Source: Engraulis encrasicolus
Taxonomy: Eukaryota; Chordata; Actinopteri; Clupeiformes; Engraulidae
DNA length: 64,000 nucleotides
NCBI RefSeq assembly: GCF_034702125.1
Contig: NC_085876.1
Span: forward strand, 372,001 to 436,000
Direction of reading: 5' to 3'
The notes beneath the pieces are model-generated. The model had not been told where the DNA came from, made no database searches, and worked only from the letters and a program-made list of their open reading frames with translations. The position numbers were made by a program, and so were the translations under genes. Below, piece after piece: positions 35,082-45,402 of this stretch (position 1 is the first letter of the stretch; each line of letters begins with the position of its first letter).

Positions 35082-35352
35082 TGTCAGCAGCATAACTCAA
35101 AAGCTAATCAACGGGATTTGGAAGAAACTTTGTGGAGTTGTTGATAATGACCCAAGGAACAAGTGATTAAATTCTGGTGGTGATCTGGATCACGAACCAG
35201 AACCAGGACTTTTAAAAAGAATCTGTCAGCAGGATAACTCAAAAACTAATCTGATTTGGACGAACCTTTGTGGAGTTGTTAGTAATGACCCAAGGAACAA
35301 ATGATTAAATTCTGGTGGTGATCCGGATCACGAACCGGAACCAGGACTTTTT
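35082..35352 (+). repeat. Two tandem units of about 135 bp
   Basis: Both units contain GTGGAGTTGTT, AATGACCCAAGGAACAA and GATTAAATTCTGGTGGTGAT, ending in AACCAGGACTTTT. A TCTGT/TTTGT run at 35050-35085 leads into them. This is a common fish repeat style; class unknown. Confidence 0.85.
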
Positions 35353-35639
35353 AAAATATTCTTCACCATTGATGGCCTTTATATCTAGACACCTCTAGTG
35401 ACCAGAAATTGAATTGCAGAAACTCCACAAAAAGAAGGCAGAAAGACTTGGGGTGAAGCATAGTCAAATGTTCAAGCAGCTTCCTTGGCGGAGTTGGCGC
35501 TCTCTGAGTGCTTCTAGTTCCAGATGGAAACAGCAAATTACAAGATTTGTTATAGCTATTTATGTTTTGATACTGTATGTCTTTTTCTTATGGGTATTTA
35601 AGCAATAAGCCAAGAGAGGCAGTGGGTTGTGCTCCATTT

Positions 35640-36380
35640 ACCACGGGTAAGGGGTCTTACATACCAGGGCGATAAAGTGTCGCGGAACAGCCGCGTTTTT
35701 TACCGGCGTCTGTGAAAATACATTGAAACATATCTGTCCCCTTACACACCAACCGGCGGTAGTCGAGCGTCAGCGGCGTGGGAGCTGGCTCCGCGCCGCG
35801 CTGCATTTGGAAAATAGAACTCGAGCGTATTTTTCACGCCAGCGACCGGCGGTGTTTCATTCAAATGAATGGCAAAGTAGCATGCTAGCTTTGGCTGTGG
35901 AGAGGGTTTTGAACAGGACTGGCCGCGCACGCCGACGCTGTCAGTGTGAAAGGCAGAGAAAAACACACCGGCCGAAACTAAGCAGAAAGACTGCGTTCGT
36001 CCCGCGACCGTTCCGTTCCGGTATGTTTTGGTATGTTTTGGCCCTAACAAGAGTGGGGCATGATGCGAAGCGGAGTGGCGTAAACCACTACTGAGCGTGC
36101 ATGTGTTCGTCACGCTGCCAGACACACACTTCGCTACAAAAACTCCGCAGGAATGAAACGTGATCACACTGATACCCCAGCCACAGATGGTGCAAAGATG
36201 TGCTACTCTTGCGGACTCCCTACCCCAACTGCAACATATTCTCATTACCTATGTAGATGCGCGTCGGGTCTAACTTATACGCGCATAGAATCTTCAGTTG
36301 GAAGGTGTGGGTTTACGCCCGATATACCACGGCTGTCAGCCAATCAGAACAATGGTCTACAATACGGCCCATAGACATGT
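35640..36380. other. CpG-rich block, probable decayed mobile element
   Basis: Much richer in G+C than the surrounding intron, with open frames on both strands (for example 167 codons on the minus strand at 35742-36245) whose peptides match nothing I know. It contains ACCGGCGGTAGTCGAGCG and GCGACCGGCGGTG repeats. I could not define ends. Confidence 0.35.
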
Positions 36381-36615
36381 ACACACATTTACATGAAAGT
36401 TTCCGAAAAGGTTGTTTACACTTACTTGCAAACATTTACAATCCATTTTCACATTAAACTTGTCTAATATTACAAATATAAGTAAAATGATTAATTTGGC
36501 ACAAAAGTTATAAGAAATATCCGTAAAAATAGCCTCATACTAATCTAATTCTAAGTCATTCCAATGGGGTTGATTGGGGTGAATGGCCAACAATTTTGTT
36601 CCATAACTGCATGTA

Positions 36616-36963
36616 GTTGCCATATGGCAACCACAATATTTTACCGCTTTACAAAAAATCTTTGCATTTTAAGTTGTTTTAAAGATGAAAAAGAACAGTT
36701 TACATATTACAGATAGTGCTTTTATTTTTTATAACAATATCTTGGGCTGAAATGTTAGTAAAACATTGGTTTATGGAAACCTTGAGCACCAAAGTAGGTG
36801 ATGAAAAAGGGCTTCCTGTGTTTATTTCTTAATCATGTAACCTGAAAAGTTTTTTGGTTGCAATGTAAAAGGCTGTCTTATCACAAATAAGTAGAAATAA
36901 ACAGGTCATAGTGTACCATCTATTAGAAAACCTGGAGAAAGTTTACAGTTGCCATATGGCAAC
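36616..36963. repeat. Pair of identical 16-bp palindromes 332 bp apart
   Basis: GTTGCCATATGGCAAC is found at 36616-36631 and 36948-36963. Each is a perfect palindrome centred on NdeI-like CATATG. They may be the ends of a small element. Confidence 0.8.
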
Positions 36964-37091
36964 CCCATGCAAATAGACGATTGGGCAAATCAACAAAGTC
37001 AGCAAAGGATCAAATACTTATTCTCACTGTATACACAGCAGTGCCAGGTGAGGTGAAAAGTAACCTCTAATCTCTTTGTATCTTTGTACAG

Positions 37092-37168
37092 TGCTATGTG
37101 CTGACAGAGTTGGACAGATGACTAAAACCTACAATGATATTGATGCTGTAACACGACTACTTGAAGAG
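37092..37168 (+). CDS. trak1: TRAK1 exon 4 (HAP1_N coiled coil)
   Basis: Completes the split Leu codon and reads LCADRVGQMTKTYNDIDAVT then RLLEE. This matches human TRAK1 LCAERVGQMTKTYNDIDAVTRLLEE with one conservative change. It is the start of the first coiled coil of the HAP1 N-terminal domain. The acceptor is tttgtacag and the donor gtaaga. 77 nt. In human TRAK1 a shorter isoform joins its own first exon at this point, so an alternative promoter upstream is possible here too; I did not recognise one. Confidence 0.97.
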
Positions 37169-37224
37169 GTAAGAGAGGAAGCCATTTGTAATGAGCATGC
37201 ATGTACTCATTCAGCACATACTGA

Positions 37225-37380
37225 GGGCAGCCGTATCCTAGTGGTTAGGGAGTTGGTCTTTCAATCAGGGGGTTGTAGGTTCGAATCCCACCTGACCTCT
37301 CCCTACACCTCCCTAAATCCATGGCTGAGGTGCCCTCATCCATGGCTGAGGCACTGTAACCACTTAGTAATAGTAAATGT
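37225..37380 (+). repeat. tRNA-derived SINE, family C
   Basis: Head GGGCAGCCGTATCCTAGTGG with box B GGTTCGAATCC, then a repeated CATGGCTGAGG segment. It has the same head as the reverse copy at 43946-44056. Confidence 0.85.
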
Positions 37381-37384
37381 CTAA

Positions 37385-37865
37385 GTGTCTCCCAGAGTCT
37401 CCCAGAGGCAGCAAGACTGAGCACATCTCTTGCAGCTTTCAAGAAACAACTAAAGACATTCCTCTTTCGAGAGAATCTACTAGACTAATGCTTGAACTGG
37501 CCTTGCCCCAGGGCAGACTCCTGACATGATGTTTAGTTTAGTTTAGTTTAGTTTAGTTTGTGAGTGTGTGTTTGTGTGTGTGTGTGTGTGTACTCGTTAT
37601 TTACTCTTTATATTTAAAAAAAAAACAAAACAAAAAAAACAACTAACCCCTCTTTGCAACTGCACTTGTTGTTCTGTATATCTCCTGTACACTTTGTATT
37701 TGCTTGTGATGTTGGCTTGATTATGTCCTCTTTTGAAAGTCGCTTTGGTTATAAAGCGTCTGCCAAATGCAATGTAATGTAATGTAATGTAATAATAATG
37801 TAATAAAAAATGTAAGTCGCTCTGGATAAAAGCATCAGCTAAATGTAGCAATGTAATGTAATGTA
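37385..37865 (+). mobile_element. L2-like LINE 3' end with nested tail copies
   Basis: Reads the end of a LINE protein (AFKKQLKTFLFRENLLD) and then a 3' UTR with TTTAG, TG and A-rich runs. It ends in the L2 tail AAGTCGCTTTGGTTATAAAG, GCGTCTGCCAAATGC and ATGTA repeats, followed by a second tail AAGTCGCTCTGGATAAAAGC with more ATGTA repeats. 5' truncated, inactive. Confidence 0.8.
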
Positions 37866-37961
37866 ACGCATGGTGTTTATAAAGGATGATGAGGGTTATA
37901 GATGTTTCACTCCCTCCTTTCCAACGAAGCTCTTTCATGTTTTCTCTATGGGAACTAACAG

Positions 37962-38078
37962 AAGGAACGAGATCTAGAGTTAGCAGCCCGTATTGGCCAG
38001 TCCCTCTTGAAGAAGAACCGGAGACTGACCGAACAGAATGATTACCTGGAGGAGCAGGTGCTAGCAATACGGGAAGAG
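37962..38078 (+). CDS. trak1: TRAK1 exon 5 (CC1-box)
   Basis: 39 codons: KERDLELAARIGQSLLKKNR, RLTEQNDYLEEQVLAIREE. The segment LELAARIGQSLL contains the AAxxG signature of the CC1 box, the dynein light-intermediate-chain binding motif shared by TRAK, HAP1, BICD and related activating adaptors. It begins and ends on codon boundaries. The acceptor is actaacag and the donor gtgagg. A CA microsatellite of about 76 bp begins only five bases after the donor. Confidence 0.97.
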
Positions 38079-38082
38079 GTGA

Positions 38083-38083
38083 G

Positions 38084-38158
<75 letters not shown>
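38083..38158 (+). repeat. CA microsatellite next to a splice donor
   Basis: About 37 CA units directly after the exon 5 donor. In vertebrate introns such repeats can bind hnRNP L and change splicing; whether that happens here is unknown. Confidence 0.95.
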
Positions 38159-38161
<3 letters not shown>

Positions 38162-38337
38162 CTATTACTCAAATGCGATCTAATGTGATGTTTGAAATCT
38201 ATAGTGCTGCATAGTGATGTCACATTTTCAGGCACAGCGCACAAGTATAATTTCCATTCCTCTCTCTCTTTTGCCATCTGTGGCCATCCCCCTTCTCTGA
38301 TTTGTCCTATCCACCTCTCTCCATCATTTGATCTCAG

Positions 38338-38435
38338 GTTGCTCAGCTGCATCACGAGTTAAACCTGAAGGATGAGCTCTTGCAGTTTTACACCAATGCA
38401 GCGGAAGAAAGTGAGGAGGACAGTGGCTCGCCAAA
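38338..38435 (+). CDS. trak1: TRAK1 exon 6 (coiled coil)
   Basis: Reads VAQLHHELNLKDELLQFYTN and AAEESEEDSGSPK (last codon split). It matches human VSQLRHELSMKDELLQFYTSAAEESE. It closes the first coiled coil and starts an acidic linker. The acceptor is tctcag and the donor AA then gtagga. 98 nt, phase 2 at the end. Confidence 0.96.
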
Positions 38436-38500
38436 GTAGGAACAACACACACAAAACTTAAAACAATCTATGTGTATTTTCACACCTAGTCCCCCAGCCT

Positions 38501-39039
38501 GATCTCCAAAAATTCCGTGCTCCTGGACACAGATGTTAAGGACACGAAATCCGTGTCCAGGAAATCCGTGTCTGTGCTCCTGGACACAGAATTGTTTCCG
38601 TGATGGGCACACGGAAGTGCTTTCTATAGGCTATTACCACAGCACTGTGTTAACTCTATCCTTAGAAAATACACCAAATGTTAATCCTAAACAAAATAAT
38701 GCTATAGCAATTTAAGTTGTGCCCTGACCAAAACATTCCCTTACCTTAACCTGTCATTAAAGACATATTTTTGAGAAATACCTTTTCCAGTTGGTTGCTA
38801 GGCTATCAAATTCATATAATGGATGAAAGAAAATTAGCTGTGCCCAGACCAAAACAATCCCTAACCCTAACCTGTCAGTAAGAAATGTTTTTTTTTTTAG
38901 AAAAAATATTTGAAATTAGAAAAATCCTGAGAAAACACAAGACTGTGGAAACAGAGCTGTGGGAGTATAGAGAGAGCACTTCTGTGTGTCCATCACGGAA
39001 AATAATTCCGTGTCCAGGAGCACGGAATTTTTGGAGATC
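38501..39039. mobile_element. Foldback MITE with GATCTCCAAAAATTCCG ends
   Basis: Inverted ends of about 30 bp or more: GATCTCCAAAAATTCCGTGC then TCCTGGACAC on the left and its complement on the right. Inner pairing continues with GGGCACACGGAAGTGCT against AGCACTTCTGTGTGTCC. Two AACCCTAACCTGTCA-type repeats lie inside. Non-coding. Confidence 0.88.
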
Positions 39040-39469
39040 ATGTTGAGTCACCTTTAAGTGAACCAGACTCAGTCATCTTTAACTCATTGAGTGCCAGCCA
39101 TTTTCAAATTCAGACCGGGGGGTTGCCAGGCTTTTTTCAACGTTTGAGTGATTTTTCAAGAGCCATAAAAAATTGAGTTCTTTGTCCATGTGAACAACAA
39201 ACATACCAGATCAACGTGTTAGGCCCCACCCCCCATAAAAAAACGCAATTGACTTGATATCAAGTCTTTGGCACTGTGCCATACATTCTGAAAAGACTCA
39301 TTTTCAAGTCCATGGCACTCAAAGAGCTACGAAGACCAACAAGTGAACCAACAGCAAAATGACTCAGTTCTGTTTTTGCGATTGAATAAAGAATCGGCTG
39401 ATCTTTCTGGTCTTGTTAGGCTTTTATGGTGTGTCAGTCCTCTTCATTTAATTTCATTTCATTTTCAAT

Positions 39470-40010
39470 AGGGTTTCATTTCTGGTGATTTAGAATTAAA
39501 CTGGTGAGTTAACACCAAAACGTGATATGGAAATCTACGGGGTATATTGAAGAGTGAAGTGTGGGTCACCAGGTCAGCAAACAAGAACAGCTGACAGCAA
39601 AGCATCAAGGATATCTGGGCTTCCATAACTCCCATGCACTGTTTTTGCCATTGAATTCAATGTTAGACGCATCATGGCAGTTATTAAGACAGAGAAAGTA
39701 CCAACCAAGTATTGAACATTGCATGTTATGTGGACAGTACCAAATTTCAACTGATTTGATGTGACCCGAATTTTGCCGAAGAAAATTTTGATTTTATTAC
39801 AATATTCTAATGATGCGAATTCCCCAATTCATGGGTTTTTTGAGCTGGAAGGCCAAAATATGTAAAAATAAACAATTGAATGATTGGAATTGTTAAAAAA
39901 CTGGGCCATGAATCTATAATCCATGACAGTTTAACATTATTGATGGAATTATGGAAATAGATCAACTTTTCACGCTATTCTAATAAAGTGGCCTGGCGCT
40001 GTATATAGCG
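39470..40010 (+). repeat. Interspersed repeat with internal foldback (copy 2)
   Basis: Copy of 2735-3265: shares ACACCAAAACGTGATATGG, GCTGACAGCAAAGCATCAAGG-like sequence, CAAGTATTGAACATTG and GAGCTGGAAGGCCAAAATATG. It ends near TTCTAATAAAGTGGCCTGG. 39046-39469 and 40011-40454 show nothing beyond a fragment related to 84-518 at about 40112-40170. Confidence 0.85.
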
Positions 40011-40454
40011 CAATATCACAACTAAAGTTGTCTCAAAGCGCTTTTAAAAAACACATGCAAATACACTTTCCCACATTCACACACCAGCTCGGGGCAATGG
40101 ACAATAACCATAAAGACACAACTAAGGCCATTTGTTCGTTTCTAAAGATGTGAGAGTGATTCAGTGATAAAGTATTATGAACTCATTTAAACATCCATGG
40201 GAAGTTGTCAAGATACAAATTGAACATCACTCTGGGATGCGCTCATTTCTACACCACCGTAATTTGACAAATATCATTCAAGTTATGCTATTAACCTTAC
40301 TTATTTGTTGTAAAGTCAACAGATATTGTTTTAAACTTAGTATATGCGTGTTTTGTGAAAAAATACTGTATGGACTATAACATTCTTATATTTCAGATTG
40401 ATTGATTGTTTGATTGATCAAACTGTTGCTGTTTCCGCTATCTGCACCAAGTAG

Positions 40455-40557
40455 GCATGGCCACGGTGGTGTGGCAGCTCCCAGTGGCTCTGCCATGGAC
40501 ACAATGCAGCGGAAGCTCAAAGAACTGGAGGAGGAAAACCTGTCACTCAGAACAGAG
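40455..40557 (+). CDS. trak1: TRAK1 exon 7
   Basis: Completes Lys and reads HGHGGVAAPSGSAMDTMQRK then LKELEEENLSLRTE. The second half matches human LDSLQKKLKDLEEENVVLRSE and resumes the coiled coil. The first half is a glycine/alanine-rich linker that differs from the human NESSSSVQNYFH linker. The acceptor is ccaagtag and the donor gtacac. 103 nt, ending on a codon boundary. Confidence 0.94.
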
Positions 40558-40658
40558 GTACACTTATTATCTCATTGGAAGAATTATATTTATATTATAT
40601 TATATTTTATTATATTATATTATATTTTTGAGTTTTTTTAATTAGGCGTTTCTAAAGA

Positions 40659-40660
<2 letters not shown>

Positions 40661-40746
<86 letters not shown>
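40661..40746 (+). repeat. TC microsatellite before the exon 8 acceptor
   Basis: About 40 uninterrupted TC units, ending seven bases before the splice site of exon 8. They form its whole polypyrimidine tract. Confidence 0.95.
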
Positions 40747-40751
<5 letters not shown>

Positions 40752-40752
40752 G

Positions 40753-40831
40753 GCATCCCATTTGAAAACAGAGACAGAGAGCTACGAAGAAAAGGAGCAG
40801 CAGCTGGTTCAGGACTGTGTGAAGGAGCTCA
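40753..40831 (+). CDS. trak1: TRAK1 exon 8 (coiled coil)
   Basis: Reads [20 protein letters not shown] then DCVKEL plus one base. It matches human [26 protein letters not shown]. 79 nt. The acceptor is gtgctag and the donor CTCA then gtgagt. The exon sits between a long TC run upstream and a long TG run downstream. It is part of the conserved HAP1_N coiled coil that contacts the kinesin heavy chain in the family. Confidence 0.97.
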
Positions 40832-40839
40832 GTGAGTTT

Positions 40840-40852
40840 TTGTGTGTGTGCG

Positions 40853-40896
<44 letters not shown>

Positions 40897-40970
40897 TGTG
40901 CGCGTGTGCGCGTGTGTGCGTGTGTGCGTGTGTGCGTGTGTGCGTGTGTGCGTGTGTGCGTGTGTGTCTT
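40840..40970 (+). repeat. TG/CG-interrupted TG microsatellite after exon 8
   Basis: About 130 bp of TG repeats with regular GCGTGTG interruptions, starting about ten bases past the donor. Such TG tracts can form Z-DNA and can bind CELF/TDP-43-type proteins in RNA. Open frames through it are artefacts. Confidence 0.95.
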
Positions 40971-41066
40971 GGTTTATCCTGGCAACACCATCCTATGTCC
41001 TCCACCCAAAGATTTTGGCTCCGCACATAGTCTGGCGAAACCCATTACTGATTGGTTAAGGTAAAG

Positions 41067-41437
41067 CTGCGTCCCATTACTACCACTTCCACTCGTTTTG
41101 ACCCCTAACACTCGCTTTTGCGCGTTCCCGTGAAAGTGTAGGGTGTCCCGTTTCTTTAGGGAGGAGAGTGAAAGTGCAAAAAATACACTTAAAATTTCAC
41201 TTTCACCGAGTGGGGGTAGGACCCCCCCTAACGACCGAAACAGTAGTCCTATTGGAGGAAGATATTTTATGAGATAATGTGCACTTGAGTAGCTCTACGT
41301 CATCACCTGAAGTCTGTCCCAATCTATAGTGGAAAATTTGACTTCTCTTTATTCTCGAGGGAATAACTTGCTTTTTAATTTCACTCCAAACGAGGTGAAG
41401 TTCAAGTGGAAGTGGAAGTGGTAGTAATGGGACGCAG
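41067..41437. mobile_element. MITE with CTGCGTCCCATTAC ends
   Basis: Inverted ends CTGCGTCCCATTACTACCAC then TTCCACT on the left, and AGTGGAAGTGGTAGTAATGG then GACGCAG on the right. 371 bp, non-coding, with AAAGTG-rich interior pairing. Confidence 0.88.
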
Positions 41438-41669
41438 TCTAACACTATTCTCACTTTTGTTTTGTTATTTGTATGCTTTTGCGACACCTTTATCGGAACA
41501 GTCATGCTAATGAAGCACAGTATGAGTTTTAATTCGGCTTTCGCCCAGGCTAGTCTTCGTTACCAGCAAAGACGATAGAGAGAACGTTTCACTCATGTCT
41601 TGCCTAGTACGGCATGACCAGAGAAAGTAGATTGGAAAAGAACAATCACTTGCTGGAAAATTATTAGGA

Positions 41670-41965
41670 AAGGATCAATGACCCACACTTAACTCTTCAA
41701 TATACCTGTAGATTTCCATTCTAAAAACCCCATTGAAAATGAATGGGATGTTATGTCTGGTGAGTTAGAATGTCGATACCACCAAAGCACCTTATTGTGG
41801 CATGTAAATCTACGGGTATATTGAAGAGTTAAGTGTGGGTCACCGGATCAAACAAACGAAAACAGCTGACAGCAAAGCATGAAGGAAATCTGGGCTTCCA
41901 TAAATCCATGCAATGCCACTGTCATTGATTTCAATGTTTAACACAGCATTCCAGTGACAAAGGCA
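41670..41965 (+). repeat. Interspersed repeat with internal foldback (copy 3)
   Basis: Copy of 2625-2930: CAATATACCTGTAGATTTCC, TGGCATGTAAATCTACGGG, AAGTGTGGGTCACC and ACAGCTGACAGCAAAGCAT. Truncated at the 3' side. 41438-41669 and 41966-42225 hold nothing recognised. Confidence 0.85.
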
Positions 41966-42229
41966 AAGCAATACATAATAATCTCCTGGCTGCATTTCGC
42001 ACGCAACTAGGCTAGTATCCAAATACACACATACTGTAAGTAAAACAATTAATAGTCGTCCATTTAGGTGGCAAAAGGGCCGGAGGACTGCACAACGGTG
42101 GTGTGCACACAACCCCAGGTAGCGCAGGAGAGAAGCTGTGTGCGCATGACACAGTGGAGCACGACATGGTACGCATGCTTAGTAAATCTCACGTAAGCCT
42201 TGTCATACGACGAGTTCGGCGCTCATTTC

Positions 42230-42735
42230 TATGATGGTTTCTACGCTAGTTTGATAAGCCTCACTCTACAACACCAGACTTGCTAGGAAAGCCAAAAACA
42301 TCACCTCTGACCCTACACACCCAGCACACCACCTATTCACACTCTTGCCTTCAGGGAAAAGGTACCGCAGTATCCCAAGCAACACCACACGCTCTAGGGA
42401 CAGTACCTACCCACAAGCCATCCGTCACTTAAATACGCACTAGCACTTTACAGCTACTCCACTACCTGGCCTTCCTACCTCCTTTGTTACTGTGCACAAT
42501 GCTACTACTGTTCTGTACATACCATGCACTTTAAATATTCCATTGCATTTTTCTACATCTCCAATGTTCTGTATGCCATTCCCTGTTTATTTATTTATGT
42601 ACCCCCCTGTTTCATACCCCCCCCCCCCCCCCCGTTTAGTGTCTTTTGTTGTGTTGTTGTGTGAGCACACCAAGTAACATTCCTAACAACTGTATTTTTA
42701 TACTGTTGATATGGCTAACTAAACTTGAACTTGAA
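42230..42735 (+). mobile_element. Non-LTR retroposon 3' end (plus strand)
   Basis: Encodes the end of a reverse transcriptase protein, RKAKNITSDPTHPAHHLFTL then LPSGKRYRSIPSNTTRSR, followed by a 3' UTR with a poly-C run (42618-42633) and a tail of AACTTGAACTTGAACTT repeats. It converges with a second copy of the same family on the minus strand. Confidence 0.85.
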
Positions 42736-42845
42736 CTTAAATGAGGGCCAATATGTACTTGTAAATACAGTATGGCCGCCAAGCCTCTGGTACGTGCACA
42801 CATATGATTTGTTGGAGGTACAACTCAATCTGGTATTGAGTAAAG

Positions 42846-42962
42846 TTACATTATTACATTACATTACATACTTACAATACATTGCACTTACAGTTATTAT
42901 TTTTCAGGGTATTGGTTACAGTCCCTGGAGCAATGTGGGGTTAGGTGCCTTGCTCAAGGGCT
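42846..42962 (-). repeat. SINE family D fragment
   Basis: Shares TTACATTACATTACA and GGTTACAGTCCCTGGAGCA then TGTGGGGTTAGGTGCCTTGC with 11566-11771. It is cut at 42962 by the tail of the minus-strand LINE. Confidence 0.8.
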
Positions 42963-43945
42963 CTTCAAAGTTCAAAAGTTCAAAGTACTTTATTTGCCAT
43001 TTGTGCATAAACTAGTAGTCCAAGCACATAGGAACTCTTGTGCAGGCCCTCTGAGTTAATGAATAGAATTAAATCGAAAAATAGGAAGACAAAATACATT
43101 AAAAAGTGATAAAAATCAAAGAGATCAAAAGAATAATAAAAAATGAGGATCAAATGTTCTTTTTTTTGCCATCAGCCTCACTGTTGCTGGGAAGAAACTG
43201 TTGAAAAACCTTGCTTTTCTGGTAGGAATGCTGTCCGCTCTACTGTGTCTCAGTTTGTATGTGCAGTTCTTGTGTTTGAGCAGAGAGTTAGCTGGATAGA
43301 GTGGGTCTTTAATGATTCTCTCTGCTCTACTATGGCTGCGCTGTACATATATGGAGTCCATGGAGGGAAGTGCTGTGCCTATAATCCTATAAAGCAGTCT
43401 ATAAGTGCCTATAAAGCAGTCTGGATTATTCTTTGCAAAGACTTTCTTTCAGCCTGAGTGATGTTGCCATACCATACAGTGATGCCTGTTGTGAGGATGC
43501 TCTCTATAAGTCCTCTGTAGGCCTGGGTAAGAGGGCAGTAATTCAGACCAGCCTTCCTAAGCATCCTAATAAAGTACAGCCTTTGCTGGGCTTTTTTCAC
43601 GATGGATGTGGTGTTCAGACTCCAGCTCAGGTTTGATGTTACTTGCATGCCTAGGAATTTATGACTTTTAGCGCTCACCACCTCTGTCCCTTTAATATGC
43701 AGAGCCTGTAGGGGAGGAGGATGTTTTCTAAAGTCCACTATAATTTCCCTCGTCTTGTCTGTGTTGAGGATGAGGTCGTTTGTCTCCCCATAGTCAATGA
43801 TGTAGTTCACAACAGACCTGTATCCTGACTCGTCCCCTTCGTTGATGAGCCCCAGGATGGTAGTATCATCAGCATATTTGATGATGATGGTGTTGTAATG
43901 GCTTGAGAGAAGGTCATGGGTATACCGTGTGAAGAGTGTGAAGAC
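42963..43945 (-). mobile_element. Non-LTR retroposon 3' half with intact YADD (minus strand)
   Basis: Read from 43945 downward: VFTLFTRYTHDLLSSHYNTI, then IIKYADDTTILGLINEGDES (catalytic YADD), NDLILNTDKTREIIVDFRKH, KSHKFLGMQVTSNLSWSLNT, VKKAQQRLYFIRMLRKAGLN and RSHSRAERIIKDPLYPANSL. It ends with a 3' UTR and a TTTGAACTTTTGAAC tail. The catalytic block is present, but the 5' half and the endonuclease are missing. Same family as 42230-42735. A copy-level frame break lies near 43400. Confidence 0.88.
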
Positions 43946-44056
43946 ACTTCAGCCATGGATGGAGATGTAGGGAGAGGTCAGGGGGGATTCGAACCTGCAA
44001 CCCCTAGATTGAAAGACCAACTCTCTAACCACTAGGCCACGGCTGCCCGGGCTGCC
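43946..44056 (-). repeat. SINE family C head (reverse copy)
   Basis: Minus strand reads GGGCAGCCGTGGCCTAGTGG, box A-like TTAGAGAGTTGGTC and box B GGTTCGAATCC, then TCCATGGCTGAAGTGT, running straight into the LINE at 43945. Together they look like one reading unit (SINE head then LINE). Confidence 0.85.
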
Positions 44057-44346
44057 CCACCTAAGTTCCATTGTGATTTCCCCATGAACATCAGGAAATG
44101 TTAAAAGTGTAAAAATATGAAGTTTGACATTCTGCTCTGATGATGGAATACAGACACGAAAAATATATTAAGGGCATTTTCACTTCTAGTCCCCTTTAAG
44201 TGAATCTCTTGGTCCGCTTTAAGTGGACCAAAAGGTGAACGGACTCAATTCTGTTTTTTGCTCATATTGTGAGTGTATTACAAAAATAATTGACTGCTCT
44301 TTCTGGCTTTTATGGTGTGTCTGTCCTCACACCCGGTCCTCTAGAG

Positions 44347-44557
44347 CAGTGATTCTCAAACTCTGGGCCGGGGCCCACTGATGGGCCCTGAAGATATTCC
44401 AAGTGGGCCTTGAAATCATTTTCTAAAAATCAAAGTCATATTTTTGCATGTGTGTTCCTGTGAATTTTTTTGAGTTGTACTGTTTATTGGTCCTGTTGTG
44501 GGCCCCCAAACGCAAATTTCAAGTGGGCCCCAGGTTGGAAAAGGTTGAGAACCTCTG
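44347..44557. mobile_element. Short hAT-type element with perfect 8-bp target duplication
   Basis: Flanks CTCTAGAG at 44339-44346 and 44558-44565. Ends CAGTGATTCTCAAACTC and GGTTGAGAACCTCTG are inverted. 211 bp, non-coding, with GTGGGCC-rich interior. A truncated relative starts at about 58506. Confidence 0.9.
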
Positions 44558-44880
44558 CTCTAGAGCTCTCCTTAATTGATTGCACCTAGTCACAAGTGCA
44601 ACTTGTCAGGACTCATAAGCGAATCGTACTGAGACCACGTCAATGAAGGTTCACTTCCAAGTGGTCTGGGTACACTTTTATTTGGAACGTTCACATATGC
44701 ACAGAAAATGCTGAGTCACAGGTCTGAGTTCGCTTAAATGGCTGAAAGGGACCAAGTGTGAAAACCCTATTAGAAGCCAGAACGGATGTGGCTTGAAGAA
44801 TCTCAGTACTCCGGTCACCTCTTTTGGCTGACTGGCAGCAAGCAAATGATTTGTTTTGTTTTGTGTGTATTTATTACCAG

Positions 44881-45011
44881 AGCAATCCAGCCTTCAGATC
44901 TCCACAATAGCTGAGGAGCTTGCAAAGAAGACTGAGGATGCCTCTCGTCAGCAAGAAGAGATCACCTACCTGCTGTCCCAAATTGTGGACTTGCAAAAGA
45001 AAGCAAAAATG
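44881..45011 (+). CDS. trak1: TRAK1 exon 9 (coiled coil), last one in the window
   Basis: Completes the split codon (Lys) and reads QSSLQISTIAEELAKKTEDA then SRQQEEITYLLSQIVDLQKK and AKM. Human: ANVQIASISEELAKKTEDAARQQEEITHLLSQIVDLQKKAK. The acceptor is attaccag and the donor gtgaga at 45012. 131 nt, ending on a codon boundary. The rest of the protein (remaining coiled coil, Milton domain with the SLAAEIE Spindly-like motif, C-terminal mitochondrial region) is not found in the following 19 kb. Confidence 0.97.
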
Positions 45012-45402
45012 GTGAGAATTGGGGGCGGTTCTTGACCGAAAGTACAGGGGAGGGCGAGGTGGGCCATTATTTTTTCAGAGGGGCACATAAATTGATATTT
45101 ATCAATCATTTTTTAATGTTGTAAATATATAATATACAAAAATGTTTATCATGTCGGGGTCATTGGCTGTTCAGCACAGGGGCCACAACAGGGGCCAGGA
45201 GGAAATCTACAGGGGCCCTGACAAACCCTGGCCCCTGTCTAGAACATGGTGAGAATGTCCCACACATTCATAGAAACCCATTGCCTGCTACTTTCCGCAC
45301 GATGGGTCACATTTCGCCAAGATTTTGAATGGAAGTGAATGGAGAGAGTCTAAATCCTGATTCTGTTTGACAAGGATTTCACATATGAGCAGTGAACTAG
45401 AA

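Noticed and set aside
35742..36245. 167-codon minus-strand open frame
   Set aside because: High G+C reduces stops on both strands; the peptide has no recognisable domain and the region looks like a decayed element.
37597..38355. 252-codon minus-strand open frame
   Set aside because: It runs antisense through trak1 exon 5, a CA microsatellite and LINE tail; Cys-Val repeats come from the microsatellite.
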